From Arachis hypogaea (Eukaryota > Streptophyta > Magnoliopsida > Fabales > Fabaceae), in contig NC_092040.1 in assembly GCF_003086295.3 (NCBI RefSeq), positions 992,001 through 1,056,000 on the forward strand: 64,000 nucleotides of DNA, read 5' to 3'. This document shows, in pieces, positions 9,891 to 21,358 of the stretch (positions are counted from its first letter, which is position 1; every line of letters starts with the position of its first letter). Under the pieces are notes generated by a model. The model made no database searches. It was given only the letters and a program-made list of their open reading frames with translations, and was not told the origin of the DNA. Position numbers and translations under genes: made by a program.

Positions 9891-12825
9891 ATAATTACAA
9901 AAATATAAAAAAAATATTCATTTAATATGAAAAAAAACATCCTAATACTTAACAAAAAAAATATCCAGTTATATTTTAGCAAAAATAATTAAATATCTAT
10001 AAAATTTTAAAAAATTATGAAATTCTTAAAGAAATAGAGATATTCACATTTATAATACAAAAAATTCGAAAAATATATAAAAGAACATCCATTTAGTATG
10101 AAAAAGAAACATTCTAATATTTAGCAGAAAAAAACATCCATATATATTAACTCGTATAGATTTTGGATTCACCGAGATATTTGGCTGATTTTTTGCTAAT
10201 ACCCTTTTGGTTTCCTAACATTGCTCAAAAAGAAATAATAGATAACGAACTTTATATGGACCAATCAGTTAATTTATTAGCCAATTTAAAAAAATATATA
10301 ATTTTAAAATTTTAAAAAATTATGATTGCATAAAAAAATATGCGTCTTTTTATTACAATTCTTCACGCCGTATTCTACCCTTTCAACTCCTCTTGGAGCG
10401 CTACCGCATTCTCTGTGTCCAACTCCTCTCGTCGCGATGCTGCGCCAACCCCTTCTAACTTCTCTGACACGTTGGTGCGTTTTCTGCATGCAACCTTTTT
10501 CGCTGCGACACCGTGCCATTTTTCTTTATTGCGACGCTTTCCAATCTTTCAACGTCTCTTTTTTCTCTTTCAACGACGATGTTCGTATCTCTTCTTCTTC
10601 TTCTGTCTATATTTTATTCTTTTTAGATGCCTTTTTTTTTAAGTTTCAGATGTTTTTTTTATGTTTTTTATTTAAGTTTTGGATTTTTTAATTAATTTTT
10701 TTAGTTTTAGAGATTTTTTTCTTATATTTTTTATGTTTTTTTATTAGATTTTGGATGTTTTTAAAACAATTTTAAATATCTCTTTTTTCTTAGACTTTGG
10801 ATATCAATAATTTTAGATTTTTTTTGTTTGACTTTAGAATTTTTTTAATATTTTAGATTTTTTTATTAAATTTTATATTTTTTGTTAAATTTCAAATGTT
10901 ATTTTCCTAATAATGAGATAAAAAAAAGGAAGAGAGAGTTTTTGCGTACTTTTTTCCATGAAAAAAGTGTCAAAGTAACTTTAGGTAATGAATTTGGATG
11001 GTTTTTTGTTTTTAATTGACTCTTTTGCAGTCCAACTAATAATTGACTGCTACCTTAGTTATCTAGCATAATTCAACCCAAAAATATATTGAATGATTTT
11101 ATTATGTGATTGTGGCCTCATAAAAATAAATATAATAACAAAAATTAAAAATAATATTAATTATATTAAGTATATGCTAAAATTATTTATCAATAAATAT
11201 AAAATATATATTAAAAATAAGTTAAATTATATATATATATACATAAAAATTTAATAACTTATTTTAATAACTAATTTTAATATGTAAATAGTATTTTTGG
11301 AACAATATATACACTATCTCAAAAACAAAAAAAAATACAATTTAAGATATACGAAAAAAAGTGCAAGCATTCTTTTTCACTAACTTGTTTCTAATTGGCT
11401 AGAAAAATGTGTCAACCCCATGTAGCAAGAGGCAGGGGGCTAGAAAGGCATTAAGCGGGTCAATGTATTGCTCAAAGAACTTTGACCCTTCAAAATGAGC
11501 TAGAGAAAAAAGATTGTCACCATTTAAAAGGGTTTAGGATATTTTAATACTTTAAAAAACATTTGTATTTTGATCATAAATTTGTTGAAAACAACACAGA
11601 TTGATATTTTAGCAGAGGATACGGATTAGGGAAAAAAGTGACAATCAATTATAAGAACGTGAACGACATTTCATTTGGCATATACTTGAGAAATCAAAGT
11701 ATATCAATCAATCTTGTACCCACAAACAACAAGATTTAATTTCTTTTGTTACTAAAAACCAAAGTTGTCATTGAAACAAGAGCTAAAGCTAATTAGATAT
11801 TATCTTGCACCTCGACAAACTTGCTATGGCAAAAGTCTTTACCGACCATTAATCTACGATAGAAGGTGAAATTCTAAATTGGTTCTTAATCATTTTTGTG
11901 CAGAATAAATTAGTTTCTAATAAATTTTTTGACTTTTGGTTTTTGCTATGTTAAAACATTAAATAAATTAGATTCTTACAAAAATAGTAAATTTAGTCAA
12001 CTTTTGTTTTAAATTGTCTATTTTTATTTTAAATTTTAGACATCTTAATCTTTTAATCGTACTATCTTTTAAGTAAAAGTGAAAACTAATATGTAAGTTT
12101 AAAAAATATTTAGAATTAATTTATTTAATATTTTAAAATATTAGACTAGACTTCACTTTAATCTTATCTATGAGTTTAAATTTTTTTTAAAATTCATCCA
12201 TATTTGATTCTATTCGTGAATTGAGAAGCTCTTAACATGACTTTATTCACACCCTAAAATTCGACACTCAACTCTACCTGATTTTACCCACAACAAATTA
12301 ATTTTTTTCAATCAAACACAATATTTAAACATTCTATATTTTATAAATATACTAATAAAATATAAAATACAAAATTATGTCCATATTTAAATTAAAAAAT
12401 AACAAAATTCTAATAAAATTCATGTTAAATTATAAAAGAAAGAGAAAATAGGTTCGATCTCTATCAACTTCATAATAATAATTTTTACTACATACTGTAA
12501 TATATTAAAAATACGAATAGGTAGAATAAGGTTATGTCTAATATCCGCACCCAATTATATTCACAGCTCAACATACTTTGCTCCCAATCCATTCTTCTGC
12601 GGGTTGGATTGCCAATTATATCCGAATAAATTAAATCGGATTGGATACCGTGATAGAATTAATATTACCAGTCCTAAATTAAAGATTAATTGGTCGATTA
12701 TTTTTGTCTAAAAATTTATTCCAAACAAAATTTCTCAAGAATCAATTTGGGATTGTATTAAATTATAAATTACAAAATTACTTCACTAAATGAATTAACA
12801 ATAACATATAATGTATAAATATGTA
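9891..12825. other. AT-rich intergenic DNA with one GC-richer island
   Basis: The region is mostly AT-rich repeats. Phrases such as AACATCCATTTAGTATG and ACATCCTAATACTTAAC recur near 9920-9960 and 10080-10140. A GC-richer island at about 10340-10520 supports open frames on both strands, but none has a recognisable domain. A run of T-rich sequence follows to about 10960. The rest to 12825 holds no gene that I can support. Confidence 0.45.
11150..11300. repeat. Dispersed AT-rich MITE-like repeat, copy 2
   Basis: The stretch contains AAATATAAAATATATATTAA followed by AAATAAGTTAAATTATATAT. It is the same family as the copy at 44177. Its edges are approximate and it has no coding content. Confidence 0.35.
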
Positions 12826-12830
12826 ATTAT

Positions 12831-14419
12831 TGAAGGTCGTAGAAGACTTAGAGAAGGGGGGTTGAATTTATGATCTTCTTTTATATTACTAAAATAACCC
12901 TTTAAAATAAACTTTTAATTCTGATTTTGTTTAAACTCAGCAGCGAAAAATTTATGAGACAATTTATTTTTGTCTCATGAATATCTGAAAATAGAACAAA
13001 GTATAGAAGAGAACAGTTGACACCATCATGTATCCTGGTTCAGTTGCCTTATGCAATGCAACCTACATCCAGTCTCCACTACAACAGTGGTGGAATTTCC
13101 ACTATAGTTAAAGTATTACATATACCAATTTCACAGGAATGACACAATCCTTTCACACTCAAGTTCTAACCTAACTTGACTTTGGCTATGCTAATACTCA
13201 ACTCTTCACTCTTAGTGCTAACCCAACTAAGAAATGGATACCTCACTGGTACAAGATACAAGACACAGACTTACCTAAAGAAATCTGAAATAACTCTAAG
13301 CTTTTTCTCTCAAGTGTATCACTCAACTATTTTTCACTCATTGGCTTTTACATGAGCTCTCTCATTATGTCTTTTCACTCAAGAAATTACAGAAAGATAA
13401 ACATTAAAAAGGAAATTACAATCTGTAAACACATAAAGGAGATTGACTCATCAACAGCCTCTTTGCTACGTGATAAACCAGATTTGCTAGCCTCTGATTC
13501 AGTTCTTCATTCTGGCAGAATGCTCCTTTTTACTAGAAAACATTGTCCAGTTAGATGAACTTCTTCAAAGAGTTTCTTCACATAACAAAACCTCAATACA
13601 TTGGGTTTTCTCTCCTTGTTTTTGAATGATAAAAAATTTTCTTTTATCTCCTTGCATATTACTCAGTTGCTCTTTCCTAGGTCAACCCTTGAGCAATGTG
13701 CTTCACCAACTCAACCGTTCACTTTCTTCCATTTTTACTCAAATTAGAGACTTTGGTTCTGACCTCCTTTGTCAGGACAGCAAACACAAATAGTCTTTCA
13801 ATAGTAAACTAGATTTTAGCCATTGAAACACAACTTGGTCCCCAAGACATACTTGTAGCCGTAGATGCACAGCAGTGAAGAACAGACATCATCTTTCCCA
13901 TGTATCCCAATATGGAGTGGCAGAGAGTTGAAGATGAAGAGAAAAAAACAAGATACATGTAGAAGAAAATAAAATCACCTTTAACTTCTAACATCTTCTT
14001 GATACAGATTGATGTGGGTGATTAAACTTCAACCTATTGCTTAACCTTTTCTTTCTTGCTTCTTTGGTGAATAGTTTAAGGAAAAAACTCTCTCTCACTT
14101 ATGTGATTTCTGATCAAGAGGGAAAATGAACGTTGATTTTGGTGTGAGATCAAATTGGATGGATCAGTTTGGAGTGATGGATATGGGCTTGGATCGGATC
14201 TTGATTTGCATGGCCCGTCTGACTCCTTGTTTTGATTTTCTTTTGGGCTTCTATTTCTGTAGCCCACCAGCCTTGTTTTAATTTCATCCAATTTGGCTGC
14301 TTTTGTATATCAATTTTGGCCTGTAACACTTAATCACAAATAATTAACATTAGTTAGATAATTGCCCAAAAATAATGTTTGTAATCATTAATTAATTTAG
14401 TTAATTTTTTAACTCAACA
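12831..14419. mobile_element. Solo LTR, 1589 bp, with 5-bp TSD
   Basis: The segment begins TGAAGGTCGTAGAAG and ends AACTCAACA, the canonical TG...CA of an LTR. The pentamer ATTAT flanks it directly on both sides (12826-12830 and 14420-14424). No internal region, primer site or second LTR is present, so it is best read as a solo LTR left by unequal recombination between two LTRs. Composition is distinctly less AT-rich than the surroundings. Open frames inside (13352-13558, 13809-13994, 14076-14291) show no retroelement domain. I cannot assign it to copia or gypsy. Confidence 0.75.
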
Positions 14420-14504
14420 ATTATAATTAACACAAACATAATCAATTATAAAATGAGATGTAAATGCAATTCATTACATTTTGTTTAATTTTTTATGGTA
14501 TTTT

Positions 14505-14757
14505 TAGGGGTGGCAATGGGATGGGTAAGGGCGGATTTTCGTTTTATCTGACCACCGCCACACTCTAGAATAACCCGCATTGAACTCGTTCCGCTTTTAC
14601 CCGCATGTAGTAAAAAGTTAAACCTTAATCTACTCCTGTAGATACCTGTCCTGCCTCTATAATTATTAAAATCTAACAAATAAAATAAAATTTTAAAATT
14701 TATATAACCATCATTACATATATAATATAAATTAAAATAAAAATTTAAATATGTTAC

Positions 14758-14806
<49 letters not shown>

Positions 14807-14964
14807 GGGACGGGTAGGGGTGAGTTTAACCTAAACCTGACCCGTACCACCCTAAGAACCCGTCTCGTAAAAAACCTGTCCATATGTGGGGTGGCTGATT
14901 ACCCTTTTCGAGCAGGTAGGGGTGGGATCAATACCTGTGGATTTGGGTAGTGTTGTCACTTTTA
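14505..14964. mobile_element. Non-autonomous hAT-like element, 460 bp, with exact 8-bp TSD
   Basis: The left end TAGGGGTGGCAAT and the right end read in reverse, TAAAAGTGACAAC, form an imperfect inverted repeat of about 12 bp. The octamer GGTATTTT flanks it exactly at 14497-14504 and 14965-14972. The 8-bp duplication and TAGGGGTGGCAA-type end are characteristic of the hAT superfamily. Subterminal regions are rich in short repeats of the type ACCCGC/GCGGGT, and the centre is AT-rich. There is no transposase, so it would depend on a partner in trans. Confidence 0.8.
14764..14804. repeat. (TA)n microsatellite inside the hAT element
   Basis: An uninterrupted TA dinucleotide run of about 41 bp lies within the hAT-like element. 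Confidence 0.95.
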
Positions 14965-14972
14965 GGTATTTT

Positions 14973-17574
14973 TTAGTTTGACAGATCAAAAACTAATCTA
15001 GTATAATCTAAATTTTATTTAAAGATTTACTATTAACTAATAAGTTGTTATATGTATAAGACAAAATTTAAACTCTCACTTATTTAAGTAGATAAATAAA
15101 TTAACCACTAATTTAAATTGGTTGTTTAATAATGTATAATAACTTAGTTATTAGTCAATGTCTCATGTATGATATTTAATTATTTATACACGCTTTTTAA
15201 TTAAATAAATTTTAATTATTTATTTATTATATTTTATATTAATAATCTAAATTTAAAATTTAAAATTTAAGGTTTAAAGAATATAATACTCCATTTTATT
15301 CGAAATAGACTAAAATTTGTCAATTATGCATACTACTATTTATAAATTTCTCAAAGTAGATGCGTGATTGGATAAAATTAAATGCTTTAACTAATTTATT
15401 TAAGACCATTGACTAAGAATTTAATAAAAGAAAAACTCACATTCAAAATCAAAACGTTTAGACTTTTGATAATATATTATATATACACTTAGATTTTGAA
15501 TACCTTGACTATAGTAAAAGTTTGAAAACCTTTTTTCTTTAATTCTCAGTAGTGACTTTAGCAAAGCTTATCATCGGCATTCGGAAAATCATGAAGTGAT
15601 TGAATTTAACTTATTTTTTTGTAGATATTGATTTTTTGTATGTTAAATTCTTAAATCGGATATAAATTAATAACTTTACGTTTTTCTTACTAAATCGTGA
15701 AAAATATATAGATTTTATATTAAAATATGATATCCATATCATCCTCACCATTTACTCATAAAAAAGGGAGATCAAAATATAGTAAAAATTAATTCAGGAC
15801 AACTCAATAATATTACACCAATTTATTTATTTAGGTAAGTTTTCTAATAATTAAATTCTTTTCTATTGAAAATTTTAATTGTTTTCAAAATTCATATAAG
15901 TTAAATTCTTAATGTATTTTTAGATTTCCTTTTTTAATTTGTATATAATTGAGTTTGAGGTGTATTACACAAAGAAGAGTATTAGGGGACAACGTAATAT
16001 TTCATCTAATGGTGTAAGATTTTTTTTTGTGGTTATATACTGACCAGAATTTAATAAAATTGTTGGCTTTTTAGACTTTTTCTTACACAAAAATGATGCA
16101 ATTTTGTTATTTTCTTAGATACGGTGGATGTGAGAATTATGTTGAGAATGGATTCTTCCCTAACAATATATATCTAGTGTTTTCAGATTTTGTGTAAGCA
16201 TTTTCTGTTTGAAAAAATGAATCCACCCTAGATTCTGTTAATTAAAAAATGTAAAATAAATAAAAGGCGGCTCATTAATTTTTGTATGGAATGTAATTTT
16301 AAGTTTTGTTTAATAGTGAATTTTGACACATTATTAATATGAAAAATTCATACCATAGCTTCTTTTGAAATGGTCGCGGGCGATTTTCAGTCAATTTTGG
16401 AAAATCTTTTTGGGTTGTTGTCATTATTAGTAATTTCAATACTTTGTTTAAAAAAAAAAATTCTAACGACTTCACCATATTCTCTATGTTTAGATTAAAA
16501 TTTTTAAAACGCAATGATATAAAATATACATCTATAGTGTGAAAATTCATTTTGCCTGAAAATTGCCTTCAAAACAATTCTTAAAAAAAACCTCATCTCT
16601 TCAGAAGTGATGCATTGGTGTTAAGACAGGAATAATTATTAATGGCTGCATTGCAGAGAATAAAGTCATACACCATTGTTCCCTTCTTGTAAACATTCAG
16701 AGATAACGCCTAACACAAGCAAAATCTATTGTAGTACTATTGTACTGAATTTGATGAACGCTTGTAGGTCCAAATACCAACAAACAATAAGCTCCTCTTA
16801 TTCTCATGAAATTCCTAGTTAATGCTCACACATCATTCTTGAAACCCATGGCCAATTCACTCACTACTCTAATATTCAAAAACAAAGAGAAAAGCTCAAA
16901 AAAGTAGATAACTATTGTATGATTAATGAGCAGGGAGCCACATGTTACGTGGGACCAAACATATCAAAAAACGATCATTTGCATGAATTGAAAGGCGGTT
17001 AACACTCGCAACCACATAATACTACCACTCTACACCCTAATCATTCCCACTAACTTCCACTTGCTGCCTTCATATAATGCGCAAATCATATCACTAATCT
17101 TAATATTACACAGTAAAGAGAGAGAAATTATGCACTAGTACTACCACTACTACCCTAATTAAATAAACACTAAACATCAATCAATAAAGTAACCGTAAAA
17201 AAAGGTACAACTTCCAAGGAAAAGAAAAAGGTTTACGGTTTACTTTCACGTAGCGAATAAAAGGGCATAATACGCTATTAAGCCCCCATGAAATTTAATG
17301 AAATGAAGAAACTTAAAAAAAAAATTAGAAACTAAATTGGATGACACAAAGTAAACAACAATACTCATTCGAATATTCTGTATCTCTAATTTGTATAGGA
17401 ATTTCAACATTTCCGGCCAAACCTTGAGGCCTGACACTAAGGGTAGGATTGAGATTATATATGATTTTAAAATAAATGCTGAACTAAACAGAAAAGAGAA
17501 AAGGAGAATTATTTTTGAGTAAATATAAAGTAAGTATTGTTATTATTTTTTTATTTTTTGAATATACAAAAATT
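14973..17574. other. AT-rich intergenic DNA
   Basis: No gene or RNA is recognised. The part at 14975-15125 (ACTAATAAGTTGTTATATG and neighbouring phrases) resembles repeats I associate with legume intergenic DNA, but I could not find its ends. The last few hundred bases contain the 3' side of the minus-strand gene that ends at 17575. No specific polyadenylation site was chosen. Confidence 0.45.
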
Positions 17575-18240
17575 TCAACCTCTGTACAAAGGAGAACGCT
17601 CCTGAACCACTTTAGACACCTTGGATTGCCGGAAAGCCTTCATAGGGCTCGGAAAGAACCATCCCTTTCCCTTTGACCGCGGCCTCAATTCTCTGTCTCC
17701 GCTGGGAGCCGCCGCCACCGACCTCGACTTCTGCATCATCGTCTTCCTACTTGCATCTATGCCGCCGTCGCAGTCTCCGACGGCCAACGCCGCCGTCGCC
17801 TCGCTCTCGTGCTCCCTGTAGTTCTTGTGCGACCTGAACAAAGACCAGAACGACCTCGCCGACCGGCTCCCGTTCATAGCCGGTGAATCTCTCGCGCCGT
17901 CGAGATCCGAATCGGCGCCGGAGAACCTCGATCTTGAGCGGAGAAACGGAATCGCCAGGGAGCGCGAGCGGCGGAGCGAGGGCTCACGCTCGATGAGGTT
18001 GTAGACGCGACCGACGGTAGAGGCGTCGCCGGTGACGGAGAAACGATGGAAGGACGAAGAGGAGGAGGAAGAAGAAGACGAGCTGGTTGCGCAGCAGGAG
18101 CACGGTCGCACGTTAGCGCAGTCAGGGCAGAGAGTGACGAGTCGATCGCGGAGGCAAATTGGACAAATCCCGCTCCTCCGTCGCTTGGAAGGGTGCTTTG
18201 GACATTTCCATACCTCTTCTTCATCCAGGTACAACGCCAT
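17575..18240 (-). CDS. Single-exon Cys-rich, Ser-rich plant protein (OCTOPUS-like N-terminal motif), 221 aa
   Basis: This is an intact single-exon frame of 221 codons, much more GC-rich than its surroundings, with strong coding character. Residues 13-50 form a compact Cys/His cluster: C13 and H16, then GICPICLRDRL (C26, C29), C38, C41, C47, C49 and C50. The CxxH...CxxC spacing recalls the N-terminus of OCTOPUS/DUF740-type plant polarity proteins and may bind a metal ion. A Ser run follows (about residues 53-63), then a basic Arg/Ser-rich middle. A second conserved-looking block, GWFFPSPMKAF, lies near the C-terminus. No transmembrane segment or signal peptide is visible. The start was chosen at MALYLDEEEVW, the first Met of the frame, because the acidic start leads directly into the Cys cluster. 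Function is unknown. The OCTOPUS link is tentative because the protein is far shorter than that family. Confidence 0.8.
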   Translation of the reverse strand: MALYLDEEEVWKCPKHPSKRRRSGICPICLRDRLVTLCPDCANVRPCSCCATSSSSSSSSSSSFHRFSVTGDASTVGRVYNLIEREPSLRRSRSLAIPFLRSRSRFSGADSDLDGARDSPAMNGSRSARSFWSLFRSHKNYREHESEATAALAVGDCDGGIDASRKTMMQKSRSVAAAPSGDRELRPRSKGKGWFFPSPMKAFRQSKVSKVVQERSPLYRG

Positions 18241-18450
18241 TTTCTTTCACCTTCCGCTGAAACAGAAGTCTTTCCTTTCCTTTCCTTTCCTTTTCTGTTT
18301 TGTTTCCGATGGAATTGATTTCTTTCTCTCTGTTTGTTTGTGAGTTTGTGTGGGGGTGAGGAATTTTAAAGGGGTGATTGAGTGGGGGAGGAGACAAGTT
18401 AACCATGGTTAAGGGTGAGGGTGCTCAGTTAACCCTGGTTAAAGGGGGAA
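18241..18450 (-). promoter_or_regulatory. Upstream region of the Cys-rich gene with two GT-box palindromes
   Basis: Reading away from the start codon there is a GA-rich (minus-strand) leader at about 18265-18300, a TTTAAA-like box near 18366-18371, and two 14-bp palindromes. TTAACCATGGTTAA is perfect (18399-18412). TTAACCCTGGTTAA has one break in symmetry (18429-18442). They start exactly 30 bp apart. GGTTAA is the core of the GT elements bound by trihelix factors. The region is the likely promoter, but no transcription start can be read from sequence. Confidence 0.45.
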
Positions 18451-20990
18451 CAGAACGCCGCGTTTTGGGTAACGGTTTTGGGCCAATACCTTAGTGGAGT
18501 AGTGGGTTTCTTTTATTTACGGGGATTGCCATTCGCTCACTTTTTACGGAATTTTGAGTTGAAAAAAAAGCTCAATCTCATTGTTGGGAGTTGTTGTGTG
18601 TTGACGCTGATTAATGCTTTGCATTACACCGTCCTATTTAGTTTACTAGTAGTATTCATTTTTATTTTTTAAATTTTTATCACTAGTAAAAACTGGATAA
18701 TCTTAATTCTAAACAAACAAAAAAGAAAAGCCAATGCAGGCAAATAAATTTGGGGTTTGCATGCACATGCATTTTCACAACTGTGGATGCGACTTCAAAG
18801 CAACCCAACAACTATAGATAAGGTCCCACTCCCAACAACATTATTTACCCATTAATGGACACTAAAATTGAGACAAATAATATTCGTATCATTTTATTTA
18901 TATATTTTTTATAATACAAAAACATTTTTCTAATTTTTAATCATTTTTAATACCAAAAATAGAAAATGTACAACACATGTGTATACCAAAGTGTTACATA
19001 AAATATTACATTTATCTAGAATTAATTATACTACAATTTTCTTGAACCTTTGTGTAAAAGTAATACATTATTTATTTTATTTTATTTTAAAAATTGATAC
19101 ATTTTTAGATTTGTATTTGAGTATGATTTGTATAATTTTAATATTAACTACTTATAACATTTCAATTATTCAGACGTATATATTAGTTTTATATAAATCG
19201 GTTTAAAAGTTTATAAGTTTGAATCACTGTAATTTTGATTCTTTAGTTTTTCGGTCTAATGTTTAAGGGGCAAAAAAGTAAGTTGAAGAAAAAATATTAT
19301 GGTTAAGGGTGCTTTTAAAATCAGATTTGAGTCATAAAGCATTTTTTTTAATTACTCTCTTTGTCTTTAAAATTTTACTAAATTTATAATTACTTTTATA
19401 ATTTTTTTAATTAAGTCTCTACAATACATTTAATCTTGTAATTAGGTCTTGTCTAATATAAAAAATATTAGAATTAGTTAAATATTTTTTTAAATTAAAA
19501 ATATTTATAATTAAAAAATTAATTAAATTTTTAATCACATATTTTTTAAAATAAATATTCTATTAATTTTAATATTTTTTATAAATAAAAAAATCTATTT
19601 ATAAAATTAAAAATAATATAAAAATTCAATTCAATAAAAAATATAAAAATTTAATCATAAATTTAATAAAATTATAAAGTACAAAAGAGTAACTCATTTT
19701 ATTTTAACAAAAAAGTCGATGTGGAAAAATCATCTTGTTTAGTAGTGCAAGTGTAAAACCATTCCCACGTAGACTTTAAGAAATAAATTAAAAGGTGTAG
19801 CATGTTCAAAAGTCAAAGAGATTGAATCATTTGATTGGTCGAGGATGCCACGTGCAAAGACAACAGAAAATACAGGCTTTGAGCCTTTGAGTTGTTAGCA
19901 CCTTTTGACAAAATCTTGGTAGCTCTCATCTTTTGATAAATCATTCTATACTTCATTTTGCCTTCTATATAATATTTTTAATTTGCCGTAACGATTGTCA
20001 AACGCGGGACTAGAAAAGTAATTAGTCACGTATGTGCTAATGAATTTGTAAAATAATACAGAATAATAAATAATAAAGTAATAATAAGTATGTAACAGCC
20101 ATGTACTAAAAACGTAATTTGGGAAGCAACATGTATGAAGAGACAAGAGATAGGAATTAATTGTCAAGAAGAAAGCAATTTGTTTTGTCTATTTTTATAT
20201 GACAAGGTTTTCCTTCAAGTTTTGTTGGAAGGTCTTTTCGGAGGGACACCAGTAATGGCATTACGAATTAATGCTTTTAAATTGGGAAGCTTTAATTAAT
20301 AGATGTTGTTAGCTGCAGGTTGAGAGTACAATAAGTGGCGTCTAGATCCTGTAGCTAGGTTCTTGTAGAGGAGGAATTTAATTTCTGTTGGGTACGCCCT
20401 ACTATCTAGGCTAGCTATATAAAAAAGTGAACCAATTTTTAAGGCATAACATGTTTGAAGGTCAGTAGTCTACTATGTGTCTAGGCTAAAAAATTAACAC
20501 ATGTGATGATATTGTGGACTTGTGGTGATAGAGTTCATGGGTGATTTAAATTACATGGCAACTCAAAATAACCATATTGCCCTTGATATTGGCTCATACT
20601 GAGTCAAGTATTTGACCTGACTAGAATTGATTTTGTCAAATACAATTATATAAAGCCCCCATCGTGTTAGATGTAAACATTAAACAATGCTCTGAACAAA
20701 GTTGACGAATGCAAAATCATATGTTAGAATCTTGACACACTAATATTAAAAAAAAAAAGAAAAGACTCGTACAAAGTCATGAAATGGACCATGTTAACAA
20801 GAAGAGATGAAATTATTAAGAAACATTATTTGGTCAAACATAAAATTAGACTAAAAATAAATACTTTCACTTGGTTTGTAAATACATATATATGTAAATC
20901 ATTCTTTTATTATAATGAGTCCAAGGTGTGACCTCCAAAACGAGTTGATATCAAATGCATATCAAAATGTTGGAATTAAAATGGTTATAA
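18451..20990. other. AT-rich intergenic DNA
   Basis: No gene is supported. Bases 19340-19690 contain loosely inverted AT-rich phrases (AAATTTATAATTAC against TAAATTTAATAAAATTATAA), probably a decayed MITE. A similar decayed stretch lies at 52240-52400. A CACGTG-type G-box occurs near 19850 with no nearby gene. Confidence 0.4.
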
Positions 20991-20991
20991 G

Positions 20992-21358
20992 ATAGTGTTT
21001 GTTTTGAGGTATTGAGATAGAGATCGAGAGATTGAATCATATTTGTTGGTTTAGAGACTGATATTAAAATTTTTATTTTTGTCTCCAAAATTTCAGTATT
21101 TTAGTACCTCCAAAAAGTGAGGATACAGGAGACTAAAATTTTTAGAGATAGAGACAGAAACTTTAATAACATTTTATATTTAAAATACCCTCATTTTAAT
21201 TAATTAATTAATTCCAATTTTACCCATTATACAAATTAAATTAAAATTTTATTCTTGTTTCAATTTCTATTTCTCATTTTATACCAAATTTATTTTAATT
21301 TATGTCTCTCATTTTCAGTCTTTCCGTCTCTATCTTTCAAGCAAACGCAACCTAATAT
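20992..21358. mobile_element. MITE-like element with inverted termini
   Basis: The left end reads TAGTGTTTGTTTTGAGGTAT and then GAGATAGAGA. The right end in reverse reads TAGGTTGCGTTTGCTTGAAA and then GATAGAGACG. These are imperfect inverted termini of about 35 bp around an AT-rich centre of about 300 bp. Internal phrases TTTTGTCTCC and GAGATAGAGACAGA are also inversely related. No intact target duplication was found, so edges are approximate. Confidence 0.5.

Noticed and set aside
10326..10691. Overlapping plus-strand and minus-strand frames in a GC-richer island
   Set aside because: I recognise no domain in any of them, the frames overlap one another on both strands, and the surrounding sequence is repeat-like. 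A noncoding island is the safer reading.
17874..18318. Several overlapping frames on both strands at the Cys-rich gene
   Set aside because: They overlap the GC-rich 221-codon gene. Only that frame shows a coherent Cys/His motif, and the others are shadows caused by high GC and few stops.
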